The notes: generated from the sequence alone by a model not told the origin. Counted from the first letter of the stretch, positions 21,665 to 31,014 are shown. The stretch is 64,000 bases of DNA from Kocuria dechangensis (GCF_014636775.1 NZ_BMEQ01000005.1:124001-188000); one strand, 5' to 3'. Numbers and translations are program-made.

Positions 21665-22462
21665 TCAGGCGCGGAACGTGAGCTCGGTGCAGAGGTCCTC
21701 GCCCAGCACGAAGCGGCGCACCGGCGCCCGCAGGGCCCCGGAGAGGTGGTCGGCGCCGCGGAAGCGGATCCCCGGGATCCCGTCGCCGATGAGCATGGGC
21801 GCGGTGGTCAGGTAGAGCCGGTGGAGCGTGCCGGCGGCGAGGAAGCGGGAGACGGTGCGCCCGCCGCCCTCCACGAGCACCCGCTCCAGCCCCCGCGCGG
21901 CGAGCGCGGCCAGCACGTCCTCGGGCGCGAGGTCCCGCCCGGCGGCGGGCAGGCGCACGACGGCGACGTGCGGGGCCAGGTCCGCGGGCACGGCCGCGCC
22001 CTCGCCCACGACCCACAGGGTCTGCGCGGCGCCGTCCGTGAGAACGGCCGAGCCGGGTGGGATGCGGGCGGAGGGGTCCAGCAGCACCCGTGCGGGGTGG
22101 GGCCCGGGCACGGCGCGGACGGTCAGCCGGCAGTCGTCGGCCGCGACGGTGCCCGCCCCCACGACCACGGCGTCGACCAGCGCGCGCAGCCGGTGCAGGT
22201 GCTCCCGGTCCTCGTCGCCGGTGACGAACTGGGCGTGGCCGGTGCGCGAGGCGATGAACCCGTCCAGGCTCTGCCCCAGCTGCGCGATCACCAGGGGCCC
22301 CCGGTGGGCCACGAGCGGGGCGTAGCGCTCGGCCAGCCCCGCGGCCGGGTCCCGCGGGACACGGCCGGCCAGGAGGTCCTCCCACGCCGCCGCCGCCGCG
22401 GCGTCGTCGGAGGGGGTTCCGGAGGTGGCTCCGGGCGCGGGCTCGGGAGCGGACTCCTCCAT
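21665..22462 (-). CDS. RibD C-terminal/dihydrofolate reductase-like protein
   Basis: 265 residues. After a 45-residue low-complexity N-terminus comes a single RibD_C-type NADPH reductase domain: VIAQLGQSLDGFIAS near residue 58, DAVVVGAGTVAADDCRLTVR near 95, PARVLLDPSARIPP, and LERVLVEGGGRTVSRFLAAGTLHRLYLTTAPMLIGDG near 190-225. There is no deaminase domain, so it is not a full RibD. Stand-alone members are common in actinobacteria and their substrate is usually unknown. The start lies 4 bases from the stop of the upstream gene (22467-23012), so the two form an operon. Confidence 0.85.
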   Translation of the reverse strand: MEESAPEPAPGATSGTPSDDAAAAAAWEDLLAGRVPRDPAAGLAERYAPLVAHRGPLVIAQLGQSLDGFIASRTGHAQFVTGDEDREHLHRLRALVDAVVVGAGTVAADDCRLTVRAVPGPHPARVLLDPSARIPPGSAVLTDGAAQTLWVVGEGAAVPADLAPHVAVVRLPAAGRDLAPEDVLAALAARGLERVLVEGGGRTVSRFLAAGTLHRLYLTTAPMLIGDGIPGIRFRGADHLSGALRAPVRRFVLGEDLCTELTFRA

Positions 22463-22466
22463 GCGG

Positions 22467-23012
22467 TCAGGCCCGGGCGAGGAAGCGGTCCCGCGCCGTC
22501 CGGCGGGCGATGGTGCGCAGCCGGTCGTACTGGTCGGCGGCGTCGGCCTCCAGCTTCCGCAGCTCTTCGGCGTCCAGCCGGGGCTCGGCGGGCGCCAGCT
22601 CCAGGAGGGTGACCCACATGCTGCGCTTGGCCACCACGAGGGACTGCAGCATCTCGAGCTCGCCGTGGGCGGCGATCCCGGCGCGCTCCCGGATCCGGCT
22701 CAGCGGGTTGAGCCGGGAGGCGACGCCCGTGACCGTGCCCAGCGTCCTGACGACCTGGCGGCGGGTGGCGCCGAGGCGGTCGAGCATCGCCTCGAGGTGC
22801 TCGATGTCGTTCTGGATGTCCTCCACGAACGCGGCGAACTGGCCCTCGTACGGGGTCCCCGACCAGGTGCGGCGGGCCTCGTCGAACAGCCGGATCCCGG
22901 ACAGGGCACCCATGTAGTGGCCCAGCATGTACGCCTGGAGCTTGTCGGCCTGGACCGCGGCGCCCGCCGGGACCCCGGCGTCGTCGGTGCTGTGCTGTGG
23001 CTGGTCGCTCAT
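22467..23012 (-). CDS. Conserved helical protein, possibly ferritin-like
   Basis: 181 residues, mostly alpha-helical by composition, with no signal peptide. Repeated acidic and histidine residues (DIQNDIEHLEAMLDRLG near 68-84 and AAHGELEMLQSLVVAKRSMW near 113-132) are spaced as in four-helix ferritin-like bundles, but I cannot assign a complete diiron motif. The family is unknown to me. It precedes the RibD-like gene by 4 bases and is divergent from the GH114-like lipoprotein gene across 162 bases in which I see no clear site. Confidence 0.7.
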   Translation of the reverse strand: MSDQPQHSTDDAGVPAGAAVQADKLQAYMLGHYMGALSGIRLFDEARRTWSGTPYEGQFAAFVEDIQNDIEHLEAMLDRLGATRRQVVRTLGTVTGVASRLNPLSRIRERAGIAAHGELEMLQSLVVAKRSMWVTLLELAPAEPRLDAEELRKLEADAADQYDRLRTIARRTARDRFLARA

Positions 23013-23174
23013 CTGCTTCTCCTCCGGTGCGGTCCTCGCGCGGCTCGTTGGTCCCTCAGCCTACGCACTCGGTCCGGTCCGCGGCAGGCACGGGACCGTT
23101 CGGAGGCGGCGCACCCGCGGGACACAGTCCGTCGTATTCCCCGGACGCGACCGGGTTGTGCTGAAGTGAAGACC

Positions 23175-24041
23175 ATGATGATTCGCCGCCGGCGGGGCGG
23201 TTCCGCGGTGGCCCTCGCCGTGCTGATCGGGCTGGGGGCCTCCGCGTGCTCGGACGAGTCCCCGGACGAGCCGCCGTCGGCCACGACGGGGACTCCCACG
23301 CGTGCCCCGTCCGCGCCGGAGGGCGTGGCCCTGCCCCCGGCGGGCGCCGCCTTCGACTACCAGCTCGGCGGCGCCTACGACCCGCCGCCGGGCGTGGGCG
23401 TGGTCGTGCGCGACAGCACGGCCGACCCGGTCCCGGGCGCCTACTCGGTCTGCTACGTCAACGGCTTCCAGACCCAGCCCGGGGCCGACTGGCCCGCGGA
23501 CCTGGTGCTGCGCGACGAGTCGGGCGCCCCGCTCGTGGACCCGAACTGGCCCGACGAGCACATCCTCGACATCTCCACGGCCGCCAAGCGGGAGGCCGTC
23601 ACAGGCCGCCAGGCCGAGGCGGTCGCCCGCTGCGCCGAGGCGGGCTACCAGGCGGTGGAGTTCGACAACCTCGACTCCTACAGCCGCTCCGAGGGCCGGC
23701 TGGATCTCGACGACGCCGTCGAGTTCGCCACCCTCCTCGTGGCCGAGGCCCACGAGGAGGGCCTGGCGGCCGCGCAGAAGAACACCGCCGAGCTCGCGGA
23801 GCGCGGCCGGGACGAGATCGGCTACGACTTCGCCGTGACCGAGGAGTGCGACCGCTGGGACGAGTGCGAGGACTTCGCCGAGGTCTACGGCGAGCACGTG
23901 CTCAACATCGAGTACACCGACGACCTGCGGGGCAGCCCCGAGGACGTCTGCGCCCGCGGCTCGACCCCCGAGAGCACGATCGTGCGGGACCGCGACCTCG
24001 TGCCCGAGGACGAGCCGGAGCACGTCTACCGGAGCTGCTGA
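23175..24041 (+). CDS. GH114-like lipoprotein (endo-alpha-1,4-polygalactosaminidase family)
   Basis: A predicted secreted lipoprotein of 288 residues. The signal peptide ends in a lipobox (GLGASAC, C near residue 20), followed by a Ser/Thr/Pro linker and a TIM-barrel domain. Family-typical stretches are FDYQLGGAYDPPPGVGVVVRDS, YSVCYVNGFQTQPG, DISTAAKREAVTGRQAEAVARCAEAGYQAVEFDNLDSYSR with the likely catalytic acids, and LAAAQKNTAEL. Members act on galactosaminogalactan-type polysaccharides in fungi; the bacterial substrate is unclear. A GTG at 23166 could add three residues. It lies 46 bases before the DUF3072 gene. Confidence 0.85.
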   Translation: MMIRRRRGGSAVALAVLIGLGASACSDESPDEPPSATTGTPTRAPSAPEGVALPPAGAAFDYQLGGAYDPPPGVGVVVRDSTADPVPGAYSVCYVNGFQTQPGADWPADLVLRDESGAPLVDPNWPDEHILDISTAAKREAVTGRQAEAVARCAEAGYQAVEFDNLDSYSRSEGRLDLDDAVEFATLLVAEAHEEGLAAAQKNTAELAERGRDEIGYDFAVTEECDRWDECEDFAEVYGEHVLNIEYTDDLRGSPEDVCARGSTPESTIVRDRDLVPEDEPEHVYRSC

Positions 24042-24087
24042 GGATCCGGCGGGGGACGATCATAAGCGATATGACTATCATGGGCGC

Positions 24088-24345
24088 ATGAGCGAGCACA
24101 CGAACAGCGACTCCGGCTCCGGCGAGACCCTCGGGGCACCGACCCCCGAGCCCGGCGGCGGACTCGACCGCGACCCCGACGAGTGGGCCACCGGCGACGA
24201 GCCGATGACCGCGGCGCAGCGCAGCTATCTCGACACCCTGGCCCGCGAGGCGGGGGAGGAGCTGCCCGCCGACCTCACCAAGGCCGAGGCCTCCAAGCAC
24301 ATCGACCGCCTGCAGGGAAAGAGCGACCGGGTCCAGGACCAGTAG
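24088..24345 (+). CDS. DUF3072 small protein
   Basis: 85 residues. A disordered acidic N-terminus leads to the DUF3072 core, PMTAAQRSYLDTLAREAGEELPADLTKAEASKHIDRLQ (residues 39-76), which reads like the short helical motif found at the ends of topoisomerase or DNA-associated proteins. The function is unknown. The region before it holds a palindrome-like ATCAT/ATGAT stretch at 24058-24082 that may include the promoter. It is followed after 22 bases by the epimerase gene in the same direction. Confidence 0.85.
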   Translation: MSEHTNSDSGSGETLGAPTPEPGGGLDRDPDEWATGDEPMTAAQRSYLDTLAREAGEELPADLTKAEASKHIDRLQGKSDRVQDQ

Positions 24346-24367
24346 GTCCGGCCGGGAGGGAGCCATC

Positions 24368-25399
24368 GTGAAGATCGTCGTCCTGGGAGCCACGGGCAAC
24401 GTGGGCACCGCCCTCCTCCGGCGCCTCCACCGGGCGCCGGAGGCCGAGCAGATCGTCGGTGTCTCCCGCGTGGGCCCCGACCGCGAGGGCGAGCCGTACG
24501 ACGGCGTGGAGTGGCACACCGTCGACGTCGCGGACAAGGACTCCGTCCCGCAGCTCGCGGAGATCCTCCGCGGGGCGGACGCCGTCGTCGACCTCGTGTG
24601 GCTGATCCGGCCCAACCGTGACTTCGCCACGATGCACGCGACGAACGTCGACGGCCTGGTCCACGCGCTGGACGCCGCCGTGCTGGCCGGTGTGCCGCAC
24701 TTCGTCTACGCCTCGTCCCTGGGCGCCTACGGCCGCGGGCCGAAGGACCGCGCCGTCGACGAGTCCTGGCCGATCGGCGGCGTGGACTCCTCCCACTACA
24801 ACGTGCAGAAGGCCGAGGCGGAGACGGTCCTCGACCGGTTCGAGGCGGCCCACCCCGACGTCCTCGTGACGCGGCTGCGACCGGGGTTCCTGTTCCAGGC
24901 GGAGGCCGCGCCGGAGATCGCGGACTACTTCTTCGGCGCCCTCGTGCCCCGGCGCCTGATCGCCCGCCTGCGGCTGCCCGTGCTGCCGTTCCCCGAGAAG
25001 TTCCTGTTCCAGACCCTGCACACCGACGACGTCGCCGACGCCTACTGGCGGGTGATCGCCCAGCGGGCCGGGGGCGTGTTCAACGTCGCGGCCGAGCCCG
25101 TGCTCGGCCCGGACGGTGTCGCCCAGGTGCTCGGCGCCCGGCGAGTCCTGCCCGTGCCCCCGGCCCTGCTCCGGGCGCTGGTGGCGATCACCTACCGGCT
25201 GCGGCTGCAGCCCACCGACCCCGGGTGGATCGACCTGGCGGACGCCTGCCCGATCATGGACACCACCCGGATCCGCGAGGTCACGGGGTGGTCCGAGACG
25301 GTCGACTCGCTCGAGACCCTCCGGCAGCTCGTGGACAGCTTCGACCGGCCCGAGGGCCTGGGCAACGCGGCGCACCGGAACAGGTCGCCGCTCCTCTGA
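24368..25399 (+). CDS. NAD-dependent epimerase/dehydratase family protein
   Basis: 343 residues of the extended SDR class. The cofactor motif IVVLGATGNVGTALLRRL opens the protein. There is VDLVWLIRPNRDFATMHATNVDGLVHALDAA near residues 75-105 and ASSLGAYGRGPKDRAVDES near 115. The YxxxK pair is seen as YNVQKAE near 142. The GTG start follows AGGGAG. It is probably co-transcribed with the DUF3072 gene. It ends 26 bases from the convergent M28 peptidase frame. The substrate, possibly a nucleotide sugar, cannot be told. Confidence 0.88.
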   Translation: MKIVVLGATGNVGTALLRRLHRAPEAEQIVGVSRVGPDREGEPYDGVEWHTVDVADKDSVPQLAEILRGADAVVDLVWLIRPNRDFATMHATNVDGLVHALDAAVLAGVPHFVYASSLGAYGRGPKDRAVDESWPIGGVDSSHYNVQKAEAETVLDRFEAAHPDVLVTRLRPGFLFQAEAAPEIADYFFGALVPRRLIARLRLPVLPFPEKFLFQTLHTDDVADAYWRVIAQRAGGVFNVAAEPVLGPDGVAQVLGARRVLPVPPALLRALVAITYRLRLQPTDPGWIDLADACPIMDTTRIREVTGWSETVDSLETLRQLVDSFDRPEGLGNAAHRNRSPLL

Positions 25400-25425
25400 C
25401 ACCCCGCCCGAGCAGACGCGACCGG

Positions 25426-26067
25426 TCACGGCGTGACGGAGCGGGTCACCCAGACCTCCGGGGTCACCACCACCCGTCCGTGGGGCGGCGGGACGAAGCC
25501 CGGAACCGCCGTGAGGTCGTCGGTGCGGTCCGCGACCCGCAGCACCAGGGGCTCCGGGCCCTGCTCCAGCAGCAGCCGGACCTCGACCCCCTCCTCCGGT
25601 GCGCTCTCGAACAGGAATCCGAACTCCCACACCCCGTGCCTCCCGTTGCGGGGAAGTTCCCGGCCCTCGACCGTCGCCGCCCGCACCGTCGTCCCGTCCC
25701 CGCCCACCCACAGGCCCACCGCAGGGGCCCCCCGTGCGGAGCGCAGGCGCAGGACGAGTTCGCGGTCGCCGTTCCGCCGGCCGTCCGTCACCACCTCGAC
25801 CTCGGGGGAGGCCAGCTCCGCCGAGGGCGCGGCGCCGTGAGGGAGCGGACGGCCCGCAGCGGGGAAGTGGCTCTCCAGCGGGGCCGGCGGCGCGGACAGG
25901 AGCTCGGCGGCCCACCTCGAGCGGGGCTCGTCCCAGGACGCCCACCGGGCCTCGCCGGTGTCGGCGTCGAGCGACCAGAGCAGCTGTTCCTGACGCGGCG
26001 GAGTGACCCCCTCCCGGTTCAGGGCGAGTCCTCCGGCCGCGGCACCGGTGGCGAGGAGCAGGAGCAC
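25426..26067 (-). pseudogene. C-terminal part of the M28 peptidase in a second reading frame
   Basis: This frame runs on from the peptidase's last membrane helix (VLLLLATGAAAGGLAL) into a soluble domain of about 190 residues rich in beta-strand patterns (VEVVTDGRRNGDRELVLRLRS, GVWEFGFLFESAPEEGVEVRLLLEQG) and ends at 25426. It looks like the natural extracytoplasmic C-terminus of the 26019-27776 protein, displaced by one base near 26040-26110. A GTG at 26067 could start it separately, but it has no good ribosome site. The frame is open far upstream because of the high GC, so its true 5' limit cannot be set. A sequencing indel, a real frameshift and two coupled genes all remain possible. Confidence 0.55.
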
Positions 26068-27776
26068 GGCAGGGAGGCGGTGCGCTCCCGCAGGGACCGG
26101 CGGGAGGGCGGTCGGGGTCCCAGCGCCGGCAGCGTCAGCAGCACGAGCAGCGCCAGGAATGCGGCGGCGGCCGGTCCGCCGGTCCCCACTCCGAGGTCGA
26201 AGCCCCACCACAGTCCCGGAGCGAGCACCGCAGCGGCGGCCAGCACCCCGGTCCTCACCAGCAGGCGGCGGGCCGTCCGCCACCGCCCGGGCAGCAGCTC
26301 GGCGGCCACCGCGCAGACCACGACCGGCAGTGCCGGGAGCACCACGGCACCGGAGGTCCCGGGCAGCAGCGCGGCGAGCAGGACTCCGCCGCCGGCCACC
26401 ACCAGCAGCGCCCCGGCGGCCGGAGCGCCGGAGACGGAGCCGCCGCCGGGCCGCCGGAGAGCGTACGGCAGCACTGCTGCGGTCAGACCTGCCAGCAGGA
26501 CGGACGCCTGGTAGGCCAGCGGGCGGTAGGGCTCCCCCAGCACGGACGAGGCCTGGCCCGGGTCCACGAGGAGGACCGCCCGCCACACCCCCGCACCGGC
26601 GGCCCCCGCCGTGGCCACGGCCAGCACCGCTGCGCCCGCCCAGCCGGCAGCGCGGCCCACGGCCAGTTCGCGACGACGCCGTCGGAGCCCGACGAGCGTC
26701 GTCGCGATGGTGAGCACCGCGACGGCGAGGGGCAGCTCCGCCGCCGCGGGATAGCGGAGCAGGCCTCCTGGCAGCGTGGTCACCAGATCCTCTCCGGCTC
26801 GCCCCGTCCCCGAGAGGTCGGCTCCGGCGAACCGGCGGGCCAGAGCCGTGCTGACGGCACCCATGTGCTGCAGAGCGTCGGCACCGAGGTGCTCGGGGCG
26901 GTCCAGCGGGCTGTGGTAGTAGGCGCCTCCCGCCGCGATCGCGGTGTCGTAGGCGTGCAGGCCGGCCGCCGAGAAATGGGTGAAGTCGCTGCCGAGCGAC
27001 ATGGCGTCGAAGGCGGCCTCGCTGGAGGAGTCCGCGAGCGCCCCGGGCGCGTCGGCCAGCGCCTCCAGCAGAACCCGGTTCGGGGACGTCGTCCGGAAGG
27101 TGAAGGGCACTCCGGTGACCCCGCCCGCCTCGTGGTTGAGCACCACGGTCGGCCCCAGCCGAGCGGCGCGCTCCCGCACGAACGCCTCCGCCCCGAGCAT
27201 CCCCGGCTCCTCCGCGTCGGTGAACAGGAGGACGACGTCGTTGCGCGGGGGCCCGGTTCCGGTGGCGGTCAGCGCACGCGCAGTCTCGAGCACCACAGCG
27301 AGTCCCAGCCCGTCGTCCGCGGCACCGGGGGACGCCGCCACCGTGTCGTAGTGGGCGGCGAGCAGCACCGTCCCGGTGGGATCGGCACCCGGTCTCGTGG
27401 CCACGACGTTGCGCACCGCGGCGACCGGTTGCGTGCCGGGCTCCCAGAAGTCGGTGACCCCCACGCTCTCCTGGACCTCCACCTGCCAGCCCCGGTCCTG
27501 GAGCAGGCCGACGAGGTGCTCGCGCGCCCGGGCGTGCCCGGCCGAGCCCACCGGCCGTGGCGCCTCGGCCAGCGCCTCCACGTGGGAGAGGGCGCGGGCC
27601 GCGCTGAACTCCTGGGGCGGGGAGTCCGGTCCCCGGGCCCGGACCGGCCCCAGCGCCAGCACGGAGAGCACCGACACGAGGGTCAGGAGGAGCACCGTCA
27701 CGGCATCGCCGTGCCGCGGGAAGCGCGGCGCGCTCCCCGCGGTGCCCGAGTCCTCCGCCGGACCGTGCGTCGTCAT
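26019..27776 (-). CDS. M28-family metallopeptidase with multi-pass membrane domain
   Basis: 585 residues. One N-terminal membrane helix precedes a zinc aminopeptidase domain outside the membrane. Visible metal-site motifs are VLLAAHYDTVAASPGAADDGLG (H and D), FTDAEEPGMLGAEAF (catalytic and ligand glutamates) and YYHSPLDRPEHLGADAL (ligand histidine). From residue 340 there are about seven to eight hydrophobic segments. The last 30 residues (RPPSRRSLRERTASLPCSCSS and on) lose all family character, whereas the neighbouring frame supplies a convincing membrane helix and domain. I therefore think this copy is truncated by a frameshift. Relatives are about 750-800 residues by my recollection. The ATG has only a weak ribosome site. 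Confidence 0.8.
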   Translation of the reverse strand: MTTHGPAEDSGTAGSAPRFPRHGDAVTVLLLTLVSVLSVLALGPVRARGPDSPPQEFSAARALSHVEALAEAPRPVGSAGHARAREHLVGLLQDRGWQVEVQESVGVTDFWEPGTQPVAAVRNVVATRPGADPTGTVLLAAHYDTVAASPGAADDGLGLAVVLETARALTATGTGPPRNDVVLLFTDAEEPGMLGAEAFVRERAARLGPTVVLNHEAGGVTGVPFTFRTTSPNRVLLEALADAPGALADSSSEAAFDAMSLGSDFTHFSAAGLHAYDTAIAAGGAYYHSPLDRPEHLGADALQHMGAVSTALARRFAGADLSGTGRAGEDLVTTLPGGLLRYPAAAELPLAVAVLTIATTLVGLRRRRRELAVGRAAGWAGAAVLAVATAGAAGAGVWRAVLLVDPGQASSVLGEPYRPLAYQASVLLAGLTAAVLPYALRRPGGGSVSGAPAAGALLVVAGGGVLLAALLPGTSGAVVLPALPVVVCAVAAELLPGRWRTARRLLVRTGVLAAAAVLAPGLWWGFDLGVGTGGPAAAAFLALLVLLTLPALGPRPPSRRSLRERTASLPCSCSSPPVPRPEDSP

Positions 27777-27965
27777 GGGCGTTGCACCCCCGTTCCCGCT
27801 GGGTCGACGGTCCGGTGGGCCAGGGCATCGTCCCCCGCCCCGGTCGGGGGACCGGTCTGCGGCCCATGTTAGGCGGCGTCCGCCGGGAGCGGACGGGCAC
27901 TGCGGGACGGTGACCGCATCGTTGTCCCGGGCACCGGTCCGTCCGTCACAGGACGTCCGGGACGC

Positions 27966-29315
27966 TCAGCCGGCGGTGGGCTCCTTGCGCCCCAGGAGCG
28001 CCCCCGCCGCGCTGACCAGGACCATGGCGAGGCCCGCGGCCACGGCCGCGGCGAACGCGCCCCGGTGCCCGGCCGTCTCCGCCAGAGCGCCGGCCAGCGT
28101 GGCGCCCAGCGCGGTGCCGAGGACCACGCCGCTGGCCAGCAGGGTCATCACGGTGCCCAGCCGCTCGGGCCGGGCCGCGTCCCCGCCGATCGTGTAGATC
28201 GTGACCATGACGGGCCCCACGGGGATCCCGGCCAGCAGCAGGACGAGCAGCATCGGCGCGATCCCGTCCGGGAGGAGGAGCAGCAGGCTCAGCGCGGTCA
28301 TGGCGGCGGCGCCCGCGACCCACCGGGCGGCGGGCCGGAAGCGCTGCGGCCACCAGGCCACCGACAGGGCCGCCGCCGCGGAGCTGATGCCCAGCACGGC
28401 GTAGAGCAGCCCCGCGGCGCTCTGCGCCCCGAAGCTGCCGCCGAACGCGCTGAGCCCGTTCTGCACGGCGCCGAAGAAGGTGCCCATCGCGACCATGCCG
28501 AGCACGGGCACGAGGACCAGCATCCGCTCCCGGCCGGTGGAGCGGGCCGCCGTCCGCCGGGCCTGCCGGGTGGTGGCCGGCGCCGCGCGGTGGGTGGGGT
28601 GGACGGCGAACGCCCACACCGTGCTCAGCGTCAGCGCCGCCGCGAGGGCGAAGGGCGCCCACGGGGCGACGAACGAGGCCAGCAGTCCCACGAGGGCGGG
28701 GCCGAGCACGAAGGTCAGCTCGTCCGCCGTGGACTCGTAGGACAGGGCCGTGTCCAGCTCCCGGCGGTCCCCGCCGGTCAGGCCGCGCCAGCGCACCCGC
28801 GCGAGCGGGCCGACCTGCGGGCAGGTGGTGCCCACGAGCAGGGCCGCCGCGACGACCGGCGGCACGGAGGGACCCTCTGCACCGCCGCCGACGAGGGCCG
28901 CGAGCAGCAGCGCGACGACGGCGACGACGTGGAGGAGGGCGGAGACCAGCAGCACGGGCCGCTGGCCCGCGCGGTCGGCGAGGTGGCCCATCAGCGGCCC
29001 GCCGAGGGCCGAGCCGACCCCGACCGCCCCGGCGGCCAGCCCGCCCGCGGCGTAGGAGCCGGTGACGGACGTGGCGAGGGTCAGCGCACCGACGGTGACC
29101 ATGGCCAGGGGGAGGCGGGCGAGGAACGCGATCGGCAGGAAGCCGCGGCCGGCGAGCTGGGGGAGCCGGGCGTAGCGACCGCCGGACGACGGCGTCGTCC
29201 GGCGGCCGGCCGCGGGCCGCGCGGCCGTGGTGTGCTCAGCGGCGGCGCGCCCCGTGGCGGCGTGCCCCGCGGCGGGGCGGACTGCGGCGTGGGAAGCGGT
29301 GGTGCGGGAGTTCAT
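27966..29315 (-). CDS. MFS transporter
   Basis: 449 residues with about twelve hydrophobic segments and the major facilitator motif between helices 2 and 3, GGPLMGHLADRAGQRPVLL, near residue 108. The first 50 residues are low-complexity Ala/Arg/Pro, so the mature start could be later, but ATG 29315 has GAGGA upstream. FVLGPALVGLLA near helix 5 resembles the drug-antiporter motif. An efflux role is likely and the substrate is unknown. A 68-base gap separates it from the preceding co-directional gene, with no obvious terminator between them. Confidence 0.88.
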   Translation of the reverse strand: MNSRTTASHAAVRPAAGHAATGRAAAEHTTAARPAAGRRTTPSSGGRYARLPQLAGRGFLPIAFLARLPLAMVTVGALTLATSVTGSYAAGGLAAGAVGVGSALGGPLMGHLADRAGQRPVLLVSALLHVVAVVALLLAALVGGGAEGPSVPPVVAAALLVGTTCPQVGPLARVRWRGLTGGDRRELDTALSYESTADELTFVLGPALVGLLASFVAPWAPFALAAALTLSTVWAFAVHPTHRAAPATTRQARRTAARSTGRERMLVLVPVLGMVAMGTFFGAVQNGLSAFGGSFGAQSAAGLLYAVLGISSAAAALSVAWWPQRFRPAARWVAGAAAMTALSLLLLLPDGIAPMLLVLLLAGIPVGPVMVTIYTIGGDAARPERLGTVMTLLASGVVLGTALGATLAGALAETAGHRGAFAAAVAAGLAMVLVSAAGALLGRKEPTAG

Positions 29316-29383
29316 GGGCGTCCTCGAGGGAAGTGCGCACCGTCCCCCCTCCCGGTGCGCCCGACCCGGACAGCGCTCCCAGT

Positions 29384-30286
29384 CTAGCCGTCCCGGCCGC
29401 TGCCGCCCGGCCCCTCCTGCGCGGTCCGGGAGTAGGTGACGTCCTCGGAGCCTGTGGCGGCGGAGACGTACAGGCACGGGCGGTCCTCCGGCACCCCGGC
29501 GCACACCGTGGCGGCCGTGAGCTCCTCGGGGTCCCGGTCGGCCTCGTCGGCCACCGCCGGCGTCCAGTACCGGGCGTCCGGCAGCACGGCCTCGATCGAG
29601 CCCGTGCGGGTGGTCACGGACGTCCGCCGCGGCGCGTCCCCGAGGAGGCGCAGCTCGGTGGAGCCGACCTCGGTGTGCACGTCCAGGTCCTCGACGACCC
29701 GTGCCCCTGAGAGCACGACGGTGCCGACCTCCGAGGTCGCCGAGAGGCTGCGGGCGGTGCCGCTCATCTCCACGACGCCGGCGTCGGTCCGCAGGACGAC
29801 GTCCCCGAAGTCGCCCTCCGCGCTCAGCGTCCCGGCGTCGCTGGTGAGCTGCAGGTCCGCGGGGTCGTCGCCGGCGGGGACGGTGACGGTGACGTGCATG
29901 CCCCCGCCCGTCCCGGGCCAGTCGCCGGAGGGGACGGCGTCGATCGTCAGGCGGCCGTCCTGCACTCGGGGCTGCGGGGCGCGGTCCAGGCCGATCCCGG
30001 CGTACACGGCCTCGACCCGGAGGTCCGGGACGTCGGCGGTGACGACCTCGACCACGGCCGAGTGGCCGTCGACCACCACGGTGTCCACGGGGTCGGTCAC
30101 GGTCGTCTCCACCCGGTGCTGCTGGACGGACAGGGAGGCGGCCATCGCGGCCCCGCCCCCGCCCAGGAGCAGGAGGGCGCCCAGGCTGCCGAGCACGGCG
30201 GTGGGGACGAGCCAGGCGGTGCGCTCGGCCTCGCCCGGGGTGTCCGGGGCGGCGGGGCGGGGGTCTGGGGTCGGAGAGGTGGTCAT
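29384..30286 (-). CDS. Membrane-anchored beta-repeat protein (DUF4097-like)
   Basis: 300 residues. One membrane helix near the N-terminus (AWLVPTAVLGSLGALLLLGGGGAAMAASL, residues 24-52) is followed by a long beta-rich extracytoplasmic region of repeating short strands: VDTVVVDGHSAVVEVVTADVPDLRVEA, LQLTSDAGTLSAEGDFGDVVLRTDAGVVEMSG, LDVHTEVGSTELRLLG. This is the pattern of DUF4097 beta-helix-like proteins. It overlaps the response regulator by 4 bases (ATGA), so it belongs to the HK-RR operon. DUF4097 proteins often sit beside envelope-stress regulators, and it may be the sensed or controlled envelope component. Confidence 0.78.
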   Translation of the reverse strand: MTTSPTPDPRPAAPDTPGEAERTAWLVPTAVLGSLGALLLLGGGGAAMAASLSVQQHRVETTVTDPVDTVVVDGHSAVVEVVTADVPDLRVEAVYAGIGLDRAPQPRVQDGRLTIDAVPSGDWPGTGGGMHVTVTVPAGDDPADLQLTSDAGTLSAEGDFGDVVLRTDAGVVEMSGTARSLSATSEVGTVVLSGARVVEDLDVHTEVGSTELRLLGDAPRRTSVTTRTGSIEAVLPDARYWTPAVADEADRDPEELTAATVCAGVPEDRPCLYVSAATGSEDVTYSRTAQEGPGGSGRDG

Positions 30287-31014
30287 GGCCGGAACTCCTG
30301 GTTCGTGGGGGTCGTCGGGGTCGTGCGGCGGCCCCCGGGCGTGGACGGTCGGTGGCCGGGCCCCGGGTCGGGGTAGCCGAGGTAGCGCAGGACCGCGCGG
30401 ACGCGGCGGTTGCCGCCGTCCTCGGAGGCGAGGCCGAGCTTGGTGAACACGGAGCGGATGTGCTTCTCCACCGAGGACTCCGTGAGGAAGAGGTTGGCGG
30501 CGATCGAGGCGTTGGACAGGCCCTGGGCCATGAGGCCGAGCACCTCGTGCTCCCGGGGCGAGAGCTGGTCCAGCTCGCGGCGGTGCCGGGAGCGCACGAG
30601 CAGCTGCGAGACGACCTCCGGGTCCAGGACGGTGCCGCCGGCGCCCACGGTCTCGACGGACTCGAGGAACTGGTCGACGTCCGCCACGCGGTCCTTGAGC
30701 AGGTAGCCCAGCCCGTCCCGGCGGGTCTCGATCAGCTCGGAGGCGTAGCGCTCCTCGACGTACTGCGAGAGCACCAGCACCGCGACGTCCGGGTGCTGCG
30801 AGCGGATCAGGACGGCCGCGCGGATGCCCTCGTCCGTGAACGTCGGCGGGAGCCGCACGTCCACGAGCGCGAAGTCCGGCTCGTGCTCCTCGACCGCCCG
30901 CAGCAGGGCCTCCGCGGTGTCGACGTCCGCGACCACGTCGTGCCCGGCCTCGGTGAGCAGGCGCACCAGCCCGGCGCGCAGCAGGACGGCGTCCTCGGCG
31001 ATGACGATGCGCAT
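30283..31014 (-). CDS. NarL/LuxR-type response regulator
   Basis: 243 residues. The receiver domain has the acidic pair in VIAEDAVLLRAGL, the phospho-acceptor aspartate D52 in FALVDVRLPP, the switch residue in VLVLSQYVEERYA and the lysine in GYLLKDRV. The C-terminal LuxR helix-turn-helix reads LSPREHEVLGLMAQGLSNASIAANLFLTESSVEKHIRSVFTKLGL (residues 154-198). A proline-rich tail follows. Its start overlaps the histidine kinase stop (TGATG), so it is the kinase's partner. Confidence 0.95.
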   Translation of the reverse strand: MRIVIAEDAVLLRAGLVRLLTEAGHDVVADVDTAEALLRAVEEHEPDFALVDVRLPPTFTDEGIRAAVLIRSQHPDVAVLVLSQYVEERYASELIETRRDGLGYLLKDRVADVDQFLESVETVGAGGTVLDPEVVSQLLVRSRHRRELDQLSPREHEVLGLMAQGLSNASIAANLFLTESSVEKHIRSVFTKLGLASEDGGNRRVRAVLRYLGYPDPGPGHRPSTPGGRRTTPTTPTNQEFRP

